NCBI GenBank assembly: GCA_020636645.1
Contig: JACJXO010000002.1
Span: forward strand, 434,001-498,000
Source of the DNA: Chitinophagales bacterium
GTDB lineage: Bacteria; Bacteroidota; Bacteroidia; Chitinophagales; BACL12
Direction of reading: 5' to 3'
Length of the DNA stretch: 64,000 nt
In this document: in pieces, positions 39,904 through 48,280 of the stretch
Position numbering within the stretch: position 1 is the stretch's first letter
Layout of the letters: each line of letters begins with the position of its first letter
Translations under genes and position numbers: made by a program
The notes under the pieces: model-generated
What the model saw: the letters and a program-made list of their open reading frames with translations, nothing else
Told to the model about the DNA's origin: nothing
Databases searched by the model: none

Positions 39904-40923
39904 CTACCGCAGTATAAGTTCAAAATAGGCCGGCAGGTGGTCGCTGTAACCGCCGTAGTAGTTGTTACCACCATAGGTGCGATTGGGCGTATCGCCATAC
40001 TTATCACTGTGGTACATCTGAAAGTCGTTGCGAATGAAACGAACCTTACGGTCATCTACCCGAAAAGCGGCATCGTCAGTTAATATGGATTCACTCACTA
40101 TAAGCTGGTCAAGCGCCTGCCAGTTTCCTTTATAATTGTACGAGCCCACATTATCTTTCTGAAAATTGGCTACCAGGTTGACCAGGCTTTCATCTGTATA
40201 GTGCCCGTCAGGAGTTACAGCACCGAGGGTTACCATGACACTTTCATCGAAAGGTGTATCGTTGAAATCGCCCATGATGATGATAGCCGGATCGCTGTAC
40301 AGATCGTTGAGGCTATCTACCTGGTGGCGTAGTACCTGTGCGGCCATGATGCGTCGCGGACGGGAAACCTCTTCTCCTTCATACCTGGATGGCCAGTGGT
40401 TGACAAAAATATGCACCACCTCATCTGTTCCATTGAACTTACCTGTCACATAGAGAATGTCGCGGGTGCTTCCTCCATTATCTTTTGGCAGATAAACAGG
40501 AACGGGATAGGCATCCAACACTTTAAAGCGCTGCTGATCATACAGCAACGCACAATCGATCCCTCTTTCATCAGGTGAATCGAACTGCACGATACCATAA
40601 TGTCCGGCCTGCATATGTGCTTCCTTTACCAGATCTTCCAGGACGAAACGGTTCTCAATTTCAGCCAGTCCTACAATGACCGGCAACTGCACTCCTGTAC
40701 TGGCAATGACCTGCCCTATGTGATCCAGTTTGGTTTGGTAGCGTTCTGTGTTCCACTGTTTCTCTGATGTGGGCACAAACTCATCATCGATCTTTACGGG
40801 ATTGTCTATGGTATCCATCAGATTTTCCACGTTGTAGAAAAGAATTCCGGCACGTTTGTCATCCTGCGCCTGACAAGAGAACGCCAGTCCGGCGATGAGC
40901 ATAGGGAAGATGTATTTTTTCAT
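39904..40923 (-). CDS. Secreted endonuclease/exonuclease/phosphatase (EEP) family nuclease
   Basis: 339 residues. MKKYIFPMLIAGLAFSCQAQ is a signal peptide, possibly a lipoprotein signal (Cys17). The EEP domain is complete: RAGILFYNVENLMDT, VGLAEIENRFV (catalytic Glu), IIIMGDFNDTPFDES, ALDQLIVSES and GYSDHLPAYFEL. Likely a secreted or periplasmic nuclease. It begins 3 bp after the lpdA stop, so it is probably the last gene of the 2-oxoglutarate dehydrogenase transcript, an unexpected partner. Confidence 0.88.
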   Translation of the reverse strand: MKKYIFPMLIAGLAFSCQAQDDKRAGILFYNVENLMDTIDNPVKIDDEFVPTSEKQWNTERYQTKLDHIGQVIASTGVQLPVIVGLAEIENRFVLEDLVKEAHMQAGHYGIVQFDSPDERGIDCALLYDQQRFKVLDAYPVPVYLPKDNGGSTRDILYVTGKFNGTDEVVHIFVNHWPSRYEGEEVSRPRRIMAAQVLRHQVDSLNDLYSDPAIIIMGDFNDTPFDESVMVTLGAVTPDGHYTDESLVNLVANFQKDNVGSYNYKGNWQALDQLIVSESILTDDAAFRVDDRKVRFIRNDFQMYHSDKYGDTPNRTYGGNNYYGGYSDHLPAYFELILR

Positions 40924-40926
40924 GGG

Positions 40927-42330
40927 TCAGATGTTCAAAGCTCGGTTTTCTGAAGCAGCCAGACAAGCGTCCTTGAACGCCTCTGTGTAAGTAGGGTGTG
41001 CATGGCTCATTCTGCCGATGTCTTCAGCACTGGCACGGTACTCCATGGCCACCACTGCTTCTGCGATCATGTCTGCTGCCCGCGGACCGATCATATGCAC
41101 TCCGAGTATCTCATCGGTTCCGGCATCTGCCAGTACTTTCACAAAACCGTCAGTATCCATGCTTGCCCTTGCACGACCACTGGCCATGAATGGAAACTTA
41201 CCTGTCTTATAGGCGGTGCCTTTTTCTTTCAGTTGTGCTTCGGTGTACCCTACACTTGCAACTTCCGGCCATGTATAGACCACTCCCGGAATGAGCAGAT
41301 AGTTGACGTGCGGATGTTGTCCTGCCATGGTCTCGGCCACGAACACGCCTTCTTCCTCCGCTTTGTGAGCCAGCATGGCACCTTGTATCACATCGCCGAT
41401 GGCGTAGATTCCCGCCACTTTGGTTTCCAGTTTTTCATTGACCGGTATCTGTCCGCGTTCATTCAGTTCAATGCCCACATTATCCAGGCCCAGTTTATCT
41501 GTATAGGGTTTGCGACCCACGGAGACCAGGCAATAATCGGCCTTCATTTCTATAGACTCTCCTTTCTTGTTCTCAGCAGTGAGGGTGACCTGTTTGGTGG
41601 TAGCTTTTACTGCCGTCACTTTAGTACTGAGCTGCATCTTCATACCCATCTTCTTCAGGGAGCGCTGCAGGTCTTTACCCAGATCTGCGTCCATGGTAGG
41701 AATGAGGTTGTCCATATATTCTACGATGGTGACCTCTGTTCCCAGGCGTGCATATACAGAACCCAGCTCGCAGCCTATTACCCCACCGCCCAGTACGATC
41801 ATGCTTTTGGGAAGTTTGTCCAGTGACAAAGCCTCTGTACTGGTGATAATACGTTTTTTATCAATGGTGATGAAGGGTAATGATGCAGGCTTGGAGCCGG
41901 TTGCAATGATAACCTTGTCTGCTTCTATCTTGTCTGTTTTACCATCCGTTTTGGCTATGGCAATGGTGTTCCTGCTTTCAAAGGATCCATGTCCGTGATA
42001 GACATCGATCTTATTTTTCTTCATCAGGAAGTTGATGCCATCTGTGGTCTGTTTGACCACACCTGCCTTGCGTGCTATCATGGCAGAAAAATCTACAGAC
42101 AATCCGCTCACACCGATGCCATGTTTCTCAAAACTGTGGGCAGCATTATGATAATGTTCGCTGGAGTCAAGCAATGCTTTACTGGGAATGCATCCCACAT
42201 TCAGGCAGGTACCTCCCAGCGTATCATACTTCTCAATGATGGCTGTCTTCATACCCAGCTGTGCACAGCGGATAGCCGCTATATATCCTCCCGGCCCGGA
42301 GCCGATCACTACAACGTCATACTTATTCAT
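40927..42330 (-). CDS. lpdA: Dihydrolipoyl dehydrogenase (E3)
   Basis: 467 residues. FAD site VVVIGSGPGGYIAAIRCAQLG, the redox-active disulfide GGTCLNVGCIPSKALLDSS, NAD-binding MIVLGGGVIGCELGSVYARLG, the second FAD motif GIYAIGDVIQGAMLAHKAEEEG, and the interface His-Glu near the C-terminus (HAHPTYTEAFKDA). It reoxidises lipoyl groups of the E2 subunit encoded 14 bp upstream. Third gene of sucA-sucB-lpdA. Confidence 0.96.
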   Translation of the reverse strand: MNKYDVVVIGSGPGGYIAAIRCAQLGMKTAIIEKYDTLGGTCLNVGCIPSKALLDSSEHYHNAAHSFEKHGIGVSGLSVDFSAMIARKAGVVKQTTDGINFLMKKNKIDVYHGHGSFESRNTIAIAKTDGKTDKIEADKVIIATGSKPASLPFITIDKKRIITSTEALSLDKLPKSMIVLGGGVIGCELGSVYARLGTEVTIVEYMDNLIPTMDADLGKDLQRSLKKMGMKMQLSTKVTAVKATTKQVTLTAENKKGESIEMKADYCLVSVGRKPYTDKLGLDNVGIELNERGQIPVNEKLETKVAGIYAIGDVIQGAMLAHKAEEEGVFVAETMAGQHPHVNYLLIPGVVYTWPEVASVGYTEAQLKEKGTAYKTGKFPFMASGRARASMDTDGFVKVLADAGTDEILGVHMIGPRAADMIAEAVVAMEYRASAEDIGRMSHAHPTYTEAFKDACLAASENRALNI

Positions 42331-42344
42331 GTGCTGTTATTTGA

Positions 42345-43616
42345 TCACATATCCAGCAGAATATCTACCGGGTCTTTACCAAACAATAATTGTTGCGGAT
42401 TTTCCAATTGCTCTTTCACCCTGACCAGGAAGCTGACAGATTCCTTTCCGTCAATGATTCGATGATCATAACTCAATGCCAGGTACATCATGGGCCTGAT
42501 GACCACCTGACCATTCATTGCCACCGGCCTTTCCTGGATCTTATGCATTCCCAGTATAGCACTTTGCGGTGCGTTGATGATGGGTGTGCTCATGAGCGAA
42601 CCGAACACACCACCATTGGTGATGGTAAATGTACCTCCTTCCATTTCTTCCAGACCGAGAGTACCTTCCCTGCCTTTTGCAGCCAGCTCCTTGATGCCCA
42701 GTTCGATGCCTGCCATACTCATGCTTTCTGCATTGCGCAATACCGGCACGACCAGTCCTCGTGGAGTGGACACTGCTATTGAAATATCAACATAATCATG
42801 ATAGATTACCTGGTCTTCATTCCAGTAAGCATTCACTGCAGGAAATTCTTCCAGCGCATTACTTACCGCACGAACAAAGAAGCTCATGAAGCCAAGACCC
42901 ACGCCGTGCTTTTTCTCAAATGCCACCTTGTACTTCGTGCGAAGCTCCATGATGGCACTCATGTCTGCTTCGTTGAAAGTGGTGAGCATGGCTGTTTCAT
43001 TCTTTACACTCACCAGCCTTCTGGCAATGGTCTTACGCAGCTTGCTTACTTTCTCAGCCTTTTCTTCACGGCTGTTTCGCTTCATCATTTCCACTGCACC
43101 GGATGCACTGACACCATCTTTAACAGCCTGCAGTACATCTGCCTTGGTGATGCGTCCGTCCTTGCCTGAACCGTTGATCTTTGCCAGAGGAACATGATTT
43201 TCAGCGGCCAGCTTCTGAGCAGCAGGAGAAGGATGATTCTTTGCGTAAGTATCGTTGGTCGATGAACGTTTTTCGATATTTGTTTTTTGTTCTTCGCTGC
43301 CTTCCTTTGATCCAGTTTTAGCAGTTTCCTTCGTTGCAGAAACAACTTCTTTCTCAACAGCTTTCTTCGCCGGTGCCTTGGCATCCGTATCCAGTTCAGC
43401 GATCACATCACCGATCTTCAGGTCACTGCCTTCCTCTACTTTAAAAGAGATCCGTCCTGCTTTCTCTGCAGGAAATTCCAGGGTGGCTTTATCACTTTCA
43501 AATTCGCAGATGCTCTGGTCGATCTCTACATAATCACCATCGGCCACCAGCCACTTACTGAGGGTGACCTCGGTGACTGACTCTCCCACGGAGGGTACTT
43601 TTAATTGTATGCTCAT
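42345..43616 (-). CDS. sucB: 2-oxoglutarate dehydrogenase E2, dihydrolipoyl succinyltransferase
   Basis: 423 residues from the ATG at 43616 (MSIQLKVPSVGESVTEVTL). The lipoyl domain has the lipoylated Lys in CEFESDKATLEFPAE. A peripheral-subunit-binding domain follows (PSPAAQKLAAENHVPLAKINGSGKDGRITKADVL), then the catalytic domain with YLALSYDHRIIDGKESVSFLV and its active His/Asp. A charged, low-complexity linker with many Glu and Lys (about 85-140) separates lipoyl and binding domains. It starts 10 bp after sucA. Confidence 0.96.
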   Translation of the reverse strand: MSIQLKVPSVGESVTEVTLSKWLVADGDYVEIDQSICEFESDKATLEFPAEKAGRISFKVEEGSDLKIGDVIAELDTDAKAPAKKAVEKEVVSATKETAKTGSKEGSEEQKTNIEKRSSTNDTYAKNHPSPAAQKLAAENHVPLAKINGSGKDGRITKADVLQAVKDGVSASGAVEMMKRNSREEKAEKVSKLRKTIARRLVSVKNETAMLTTFNEADMSAIMELRTKYKVAFEKKHGVGLGFMSFFVRAVSNALEEFPAVNAYWNEDQVIYHDYVDISIAVSTPRGLVVPVLRNAESMSMAGIELGIKELAAKGREGTLGLEEMEGGTFTITNGGVFGSLMSTPIINAPQSAILGMHKIQERPVAMNGQVVIRPMMYLALSYDHRIIDGKESVSFLVRVKEQLENPQQLLFGKDPVDILLDM

Positions 43617-43626
43617 GGTTGTACTT

Positions 43627-46338
43627 TCAAAGTTTGAATGCCTCTTCAACAATGCACTGTTGTTCCTTCAGGTGCACTTTCATGAATCCGGATGCCGGCG
43701 ATGCTGATGCTTTTCTGCTAATACGGGTGATACCTCTGTCTGCCAGGATATTGTGAATAAAGAACCAGGCACCGCCATTCATGGGTTCTTCCTGTACCCA
43801 TACCATCGGTGCATGACCATATTGTTTCAGGGTCTCCTCCAGTTGCGTCATCGGGAACGGATACAATTGCTCCAGCCTGACGATAGCCACATCGTTTCGT
43901 TTATGCTCCTGCTGGTATTGTAACAGATCGTAATACACCTTTCCTGTGCACAGCAGAACACGCTTCACTTGCTTAGCGTCAGCGAAGTCATCGCCTATCA
44001 CCTCTCTGAAAGTTCCGGAGGTAATGTCTTTCACATCGCTGATGACCAGTGGGTGACGAAGCAGGCTCTTAGGGCTCATATGTATGAGCGGGCGACGGAA
44101 ATCCCACTTCAGTTGCCGGCGAAGCAAGTGGAAAAAGTTGGCAGGTGTGGTGGTGTTGGACACGACGATATTATACTCTGCACAGAGCTGCAGGAAGCGC
44201 TCCAGACGGGCAGAAGAGTGTTCAGGCCCCTGGCCTTCATAGCCATGTGGCAGAAGCATGACCAGTCCGCTCATTCTTTGCCACTTACTCAGAGAAGAAC
44301 TGATGAACTGGTCTATAATGGTCTGTGCACCATTGCTGAAATCGCCAAACTGCGCTTCCCAGATCACAAGTGGATCAGGCGAGGCCATACTGTATCCAAA
44401 TTCAAAACCCAGCACACCAAATTCAGATAACAAAGAGTTAAAAATTCTGAATTCACCTTTTCTGTTCTGAATAGCATTCAGCCTGTTGTGAAGTTCATCT
44501 GATTCTTCATCGCGAATTACAGAATGCCTGTGACTAAAGGTGCCTCTTCTTACATCCTGCCCGCTTAACCGTACATCATGTCCTTCTGCCAGCAATGATC
44601 CATAGGCCAGCAATTCTCCTAATGCCCAGTCCAGTTGTCCGTTCCTGAGCATATTCTGGCTACTGTCAAACAGCTTCTGCACCTTACGCAGTATCTTAAA
44701 TCCTTCAGGAACAGAAAATATTCCGTCTGCTACCTGATCAAGTGTCTTTTTGCTGATAGCAGTCTTTGGAGAAGATTGAAAATCTTCAGGACCAACATTT
44801 TTGCGAAGCTGTCTCCAGGCTTGTTCAGGTTCCTGGTATTTGTATGGCAGGTTATGCTGCTTTACATAATCCAGGCGCTCCTGCAGTTCATCCCAGAAAT
44901 CTTTTTCCAGAGATTTGGCCATTTCCTGCTGGATCTCATGCCCCTGCAAAAGTTTCTGCACATAAACTTCCCGCGGATTGGGATGGTTGGCGATCAGTTT
45001 ATATAAATGTGGTTGGGTGTACTTAGGATCATCACCTTCGTTGTGTCCGTGTTTGCGGTAACACAACATGTCAATGAAAACATCCTTCTGAAACTGCATG
45101 CGGTAGGCAGTAGCCATTTCTACAGCATAGACCACAGCTTCTGCATCATCGCCGTTCACATGAATGACCGGTGCCTGAATGGTGGAAGCATACGAAGTAC
45201 AGTAGTTGCTTGTTCTGGCGTCATCAAAATCAGTAGTGAACCCGATCTGGTTGTTGATGACAAAATGTATCGTACCTCCTACTCTGTAGCCACTCAGGTT
45301 ACTCATTTGTAGCACTTCATACACCACACCCTGCCCGGCAACAGCAGCATCTCCATGTATGGTGACTGGCAGGATGCGCTGGTGGTTTCCCTCATACATA
45401 ATATCAGCCTTCGCACGGACGAAGCCCTGCATGACCGGGTTGACGGCTTCCAGGTGTGAGGGATTAGGGCTGAGCTTCAGGTGCACGGTATGCCCGCCTG
45501 AGGTGGTAACCATACTTGAAAAACCAAGATGATATTTTACATCGCCATCGCCCATAGTGAGATCAGGCGAAACATTTCCTTCAAACTCATTGAAAATATG
45601 TTCATAGGTCTTGCCCATGATATTAGCCAGGACATTCAGCCTTCCCCGGTGTGCCATACCGATCACGAATTCTTCCACACCCAGCTCAGCACCCTTGTTG
45701 ATTATGGCATCAAGTGCGGGGATGGTAGTCTCGCCGCCTTCCAGAGAAAAGCGCTTCTGACCGATGTATTTCTTGTCCAGAAATTGTTCAAATACAACTG
45801 TCTGGTTCAGTTTTTCCAGAATACGGCGTTGTTTATCGTCAGGAAAGTCGATATGATCCTTACCTTCTTCAATTCTGCTGCGCCACCACTCTTTTTCTTC
45901 CGGGTCGATGATGTAATCGTATTCAAAACCCATGGAAGAGCAATACACCCGTTCCAGGCGGGTAATGATATCAGCCAGGGTAGCATTCTCCATGCCTATG
46001 AGTTTTCCGGCATGAAAAGTCCGGCTCAGGTCTTTCTCAGAAAAACCAAGCTGCTGCAGCTGGAGCTGTGCATTCCGGTCTTTTCGAGGCCTGATCGGGT
46101 TGGTCTTTGCTATCAGATGCCCCTTCTCGCGATAGGCCAGAATGAGGTTGTACACCTTGAATTCATCTGCATCCAGTGCAGCCTGCCCGTTGGTGCCAAA
46201 CGATTCCTGGGCAAAGTCAAAACCTTCGAAGAATTTGCCCCATTCTGCATCTACATCGGCCGGATCTTGTTTGTAAGAACGGTAGAGGGATTCAATATAG
46301 GCGGGTTCGGCATTGGCAATGTAGGAGAATCTGTCCAT
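43627..46338 (-). CDS. sucA: 2-oxoglutarate dehydrogenase E1 component
   Basis: 903 residues. N-terminal ANAEPAYIESLYRSYKQDPADVDAEWGKFFEGF is the E2-binding segment of SucA. EEFVIGMAHRGRLNVLANIMGK, ILPVTIHGDAAVAGQGVVYEVLQMS and VHVNGDDAEAVVYAVEMA (thiamine-diphosphate motif) are typical. FRIFNSLLSEFGVLGFEFGYSMASPDPLVIWEAQFGDFSNGAQ supports the cofactor in the pyrimidine domain. It decarboxylates 2-oxoglutarate in the TCA cycle. First gene of sucA-sucB-lpdA-EEP nuclease. Confidence 0.97.
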   Translation of the reverse strand: MDRFSYIANAEPAYIESLYRSYKQDPADVDAEWGKFFEGFDFAQESFGTNGQAALDADEFKVYNLILAYREKGHLIAKTNPIRPRKDRNAQLQLQQLGFSEKDLSRTFHAGKLIGMENATLADIITRLERVYCSSMGFEYDYIIDPEEKEWWRSRIEEGKDHIDFPDDKQRRILEKLNQTVVFEQFLDKKYIGQKRFSLEGGETTIPALDAIINKGAELGVEEFVIGMAHRGRLNVLANIMGKTYEHIFNEFEGNVSPDLTMGDGDVKYHLGFSSMVTTSGGHTVHLKLSPNPSHLEAVNPVMQGFVRAKADIMYEGNHQRILPVTIHGDAAVAGQGVVYEVLQMSNLSGYRVGGTIHFVINNQIGFTTDFDDARTSNYCTSYASTIQAPVIHVNGDDAEAVVYAVEMATAYRMQFQKDVFIDMLCYRKHGHNEGDDPKYTQPHLYKLIANHPNPREVYVQKLLQGHEIQQEMAKSLEKDFWDELQERLDYVKQHNLPYKYQEPEQAWRQLRKNVGPEDFQSSPKTAISKKTLDQVADGIFSVPEGFKILRKVQKLFDSSQNMLRNGQLDWALGELLAYGSLLAEGHDVRLSGQDVRRGTFSHRHSVIRDEESDELHNRLNAIQNRKGEFRIFNSLLSEFGVLGFEFGYSMASPDPLVIWEAQFGDFSNGAQTIIDQFISSSLSKWQRMSGLVMLLPHGYEGQGPEHSSARLERFLQLCAEYNIVVSNTTTPANFFHLLRRQLKWDFRRPLIHMSPKSLLRHPLVISDVKDITSGTFREVIGDDFADAKQVKRVLLCTGKVYYDLLQYQQEHKRNDVAIVRLEQLYPFPMTQLEETLKQYGHAPMVWVQEEPMNGGAWFFIHNILADRGITRISRKASASPASGFMKVHLKEQQCIVEEAFKL

Positions 46339-46446
46339 GCGTCGCTGATTCAGGGTGCAAATATCGGTAGTTTTAAGGGGTTTCCGCTATCATTAACCCA
46401 TTATTTGGATATTTGGTTGACCGATTAAGTCGAAATCTGTAGTGGC

Positions 46447-47058
46447 ATGAGCGAACGATCTAAAGACGCACTGATCCTGATGGTGAAAAACCCGGTGGCC
46501 GGAAAGGTGAAGACCCGCCTGGCTAAAGACCTGGGAAATGAACAGGCACTGGAGGTGTACCAGGCCTTATTGCAGCAAACGGCAAAGGTTGCCTCAGAGG
46601 TTCCTGCCGACCGTTTCGTATTCTACAGCGATGTGGTTGACCGAAATGACCTGTTCCGTCAGGAATTGTTCAGAAAATACACCCAGTGCGGAGGCGATCT
46701 CGGGGTGCGGATGGAATATGCATTCTCCATCCCTTTTAAAAATGAATATAAACGGGCTGTGATCATTGGTGCCGATTGCCCTGACCTTGATGCAGCAACC
46801 ATCAGCGAAGCCTTCTCCAGACTGGATGACCATGATTTTGTGCTCGGCCCTGCAGCAGATGGAGGTTATTATCTGCTGGGTATGAAGAAATGGCACCGAT
46901 GGATGTTTGCAGGCCAGCCCTGGAGTCAGCCTGAACTTCTGGAATCCACCCGGCAAACGATCGGCAGTCACAATATGACTCTGGCAGAGCTAAAAACCCT
47001 GAACGACATTGACACACTGGAAGACCTTCGCCAAAGCACCTTCAGCCACCTTTCTTAA
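46447..47058 (+). CDS. TIGR04282-type (DUF2064) glycosyl/nucleotidyltransferase
   Basis: 203 residues with a Rossmann-like nucleotide-sugar fold: LILMVKNPVAGKVKTRLAKDLG (N-terminal nucleotide site), AVIIGADCPDLDAATISEAFSRL (DxD-like) and FVLGPAADGGYYLLGMKK. This matches the family annotated TIGR04282, named for a proposed arsenosugar role, though many members lie in other contexts. No radical SAM partner is nearby, so the arsenosugar name should not be transferred. The AI-2E exporter gene follows after 15 bp. Confidence 0.85.
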   Translation: MSERSKDALILMVKNPVAGKVKTRLAKDLGNEQALEVYQALLQQTAKVASEVPADRFVFYSDVVDRNDLFRQELFRKYTQCGGDLGVRMEYAFSIPFKNEYKRAVIIGADCPDLDAATISEAFSRLDDHDFVLGPAADGGYYLLGMKKWHRWMFAGQPWSQPELLESTRQTIGSHNMTLAELKTLNDIDTLEDLRQSTFSHLS

Positions 47059-47073
47059 ATTCGGTTTCTTTTT

Positions 47074-48183
47074 ATGCAGAGATCCTGGTTTACTTACCGC
47101 AATTTCCTGACCGTACTCGGACTGTTATTCGCCGTCTGGTTCATCTGGAATTTCTATCTGCTTATTGGATATTTCTTCATTGCCGGAGTGGTCTCACTTC
47201 TGGGCCGACCGGTAGTGGAGAGAATGGATAAAATCAGACTGGGAAAATTTCGCATTCCAAGAGCATTCTCAGCTCTGACAGCCATGCTGGTGATCTTTGG
47301 CCTGCTGGCAACCGTAGTAGCCGTTTTTGTTCCGCTGCTGCAAGACCAGGCAGAGATCATTTCTTCCATTGACACACAGAAAGTGGCCGATAGCCTGGAA
47401 GAGCCTTTGCTGAGAATGGAAGATTTCATTGTACAGCTGCAGGGGGGCGATGAAGGCACTTCTCTGGAAGGACTGATTGAAACAAAACTTTCAGAATGGA
47501 TCAGTGTCACTTCCCTCTCCAACATACTGAGCAGTATCCTCAACAGCCTGGGAAGCATTGCTGTAGCGCTGTTCAGTATCGTATTCATTTCATTTTTTTT
47601 CCTGCGAGATGAACACTTGTTCTACGAGATCATTATGACAGCTACGCCCACCAGAATGGAAGAAAAAATGAAGAACATTCTGCGAGGCAGTAAGATCGCC
47701 CTGACCAGATACTTTGGGGGTATCATCATCCAGTCAACGGTGGTCATTCTGCTGGTAACCACCGGCCTCTGGATCATGGGGTTTCCCTATGCCCTGTTGA
47801 TCGGATTCTTCTGTGGCATCATCAATATCATACCCTACCTGGGGCCTATCATAGGTACCTTATTCGCTTTGCTGGTTACAGTAACAACCACTTTAAATGT
47901 GCATCCGGATGCAAATCTGACCATCATCATCATCAAGATCGTGGTACTGATCCAGGGTGTTCAATTGCTGGACAATTATGTTTCACAGCCCATTATTTTC
48001 AGCAAACGAATGAAAGCACATCCCCTGGAGATATTTTTCATCGTGCTCATATTCGGTACATTAGCCGGTATTCCAGGTATGATCATGGCTGTTCCGGCCT
48101 ATAGTTTCATCAGACTCATAGCCCGCGAATTCTTCAGCGAATTCAAGATCGTTCAACGGATTACAGAAAACATGGAACAGTGA
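47074..48183 (+). CDS. AI-2E (PerM/TqsA) family transporter
   Basis: 369 residues. Pairs of membrane helices lie at both ends, with a soluble middle region (about 95-150) and the conserved FISFFFLRDEHLFYEIIM, IGFFCGIINIIPYLGPIIGTLFALLV and FGTLAGIPGMIMAVPAY segments. Family members export AI-2 or other small molecules, or act as Na+/H+ antiporters; the substrate cannot be read. Likely cotranscribed with the preceding gene (15-bp gap). Confidence 0.9.
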   Translation: MQRSWFTYRNFLTVLGLLFAVWFIWNFYLLIGYFFIAGVVSLLGRPVVERMDKIRLGKFRIPRAFSALTAMLVIFGLLATVVAVFVPLLQDQAEIISSIDTQKVADSLEEPLLRMEDFIVQLQGGDEGTSLEGLIETKLSEWISVTSLSNILSSILNSLGSIAVALFSIVFISFFFLRDEHLFYEIIMTATPTRMEEKMKNILRGSKIALTRYFGGIIIQSTVVILLVTTGLWIMGFPYALLIGFFCGIINIIPYLGPIIGTLFALLVTVTTTLNVHPDANLTIIIIKIVVLIQGVQLLDNYVSQPIIFSKRMKAHPLEIFFIVLIFGTLAGIPGMIMAVPAYSFIRLIAREFFSEFKIVQRITENMEQ

Positions 48184-48247
48184 TCAGACTGTCACATACT
48201 GCTGTAATTATTCATATCTGACAACAGGTTGCCTGCTTGCTAACTTG

Positions 48248-48255
48248 TATTTTTG
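48248..48255 (+). promoter_or_regulatory. -7 box of the T9SS metalloprotease gene
   Basis: TATTTTTG (exact match), 25 nt before the ATG. A TTG lies 16 nt upstream of it (48229-48231), a little short of ideal. Confidence 0.55.
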
Positions 48256-48280
48256 AGGTAATAACCTTCAATCAGGAAAT

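Noticed and set aside
39527..39928. 133-codon plus-strand frame between the GHMP kinase and EEP nuclease genes
   Set aside because: It translates through the 22-nt palindrome, is rich in Cys, Arg and Pro without domain pattern, and overlaps the 3' end of the EEP nuclease gene.
45529..46428. 299-codon plus-strand frame antisense to sucA
   Set aside because: Entirely antisense to the conserved E1 gene, with no recognisable domain.
46447..47058. Arsenosugar biosynthesis locus
   Set aside because: The DUF2064/TIGR04282 gene lacks the radical SAM and arsenic genes expected for that pathway; only the family can be named.
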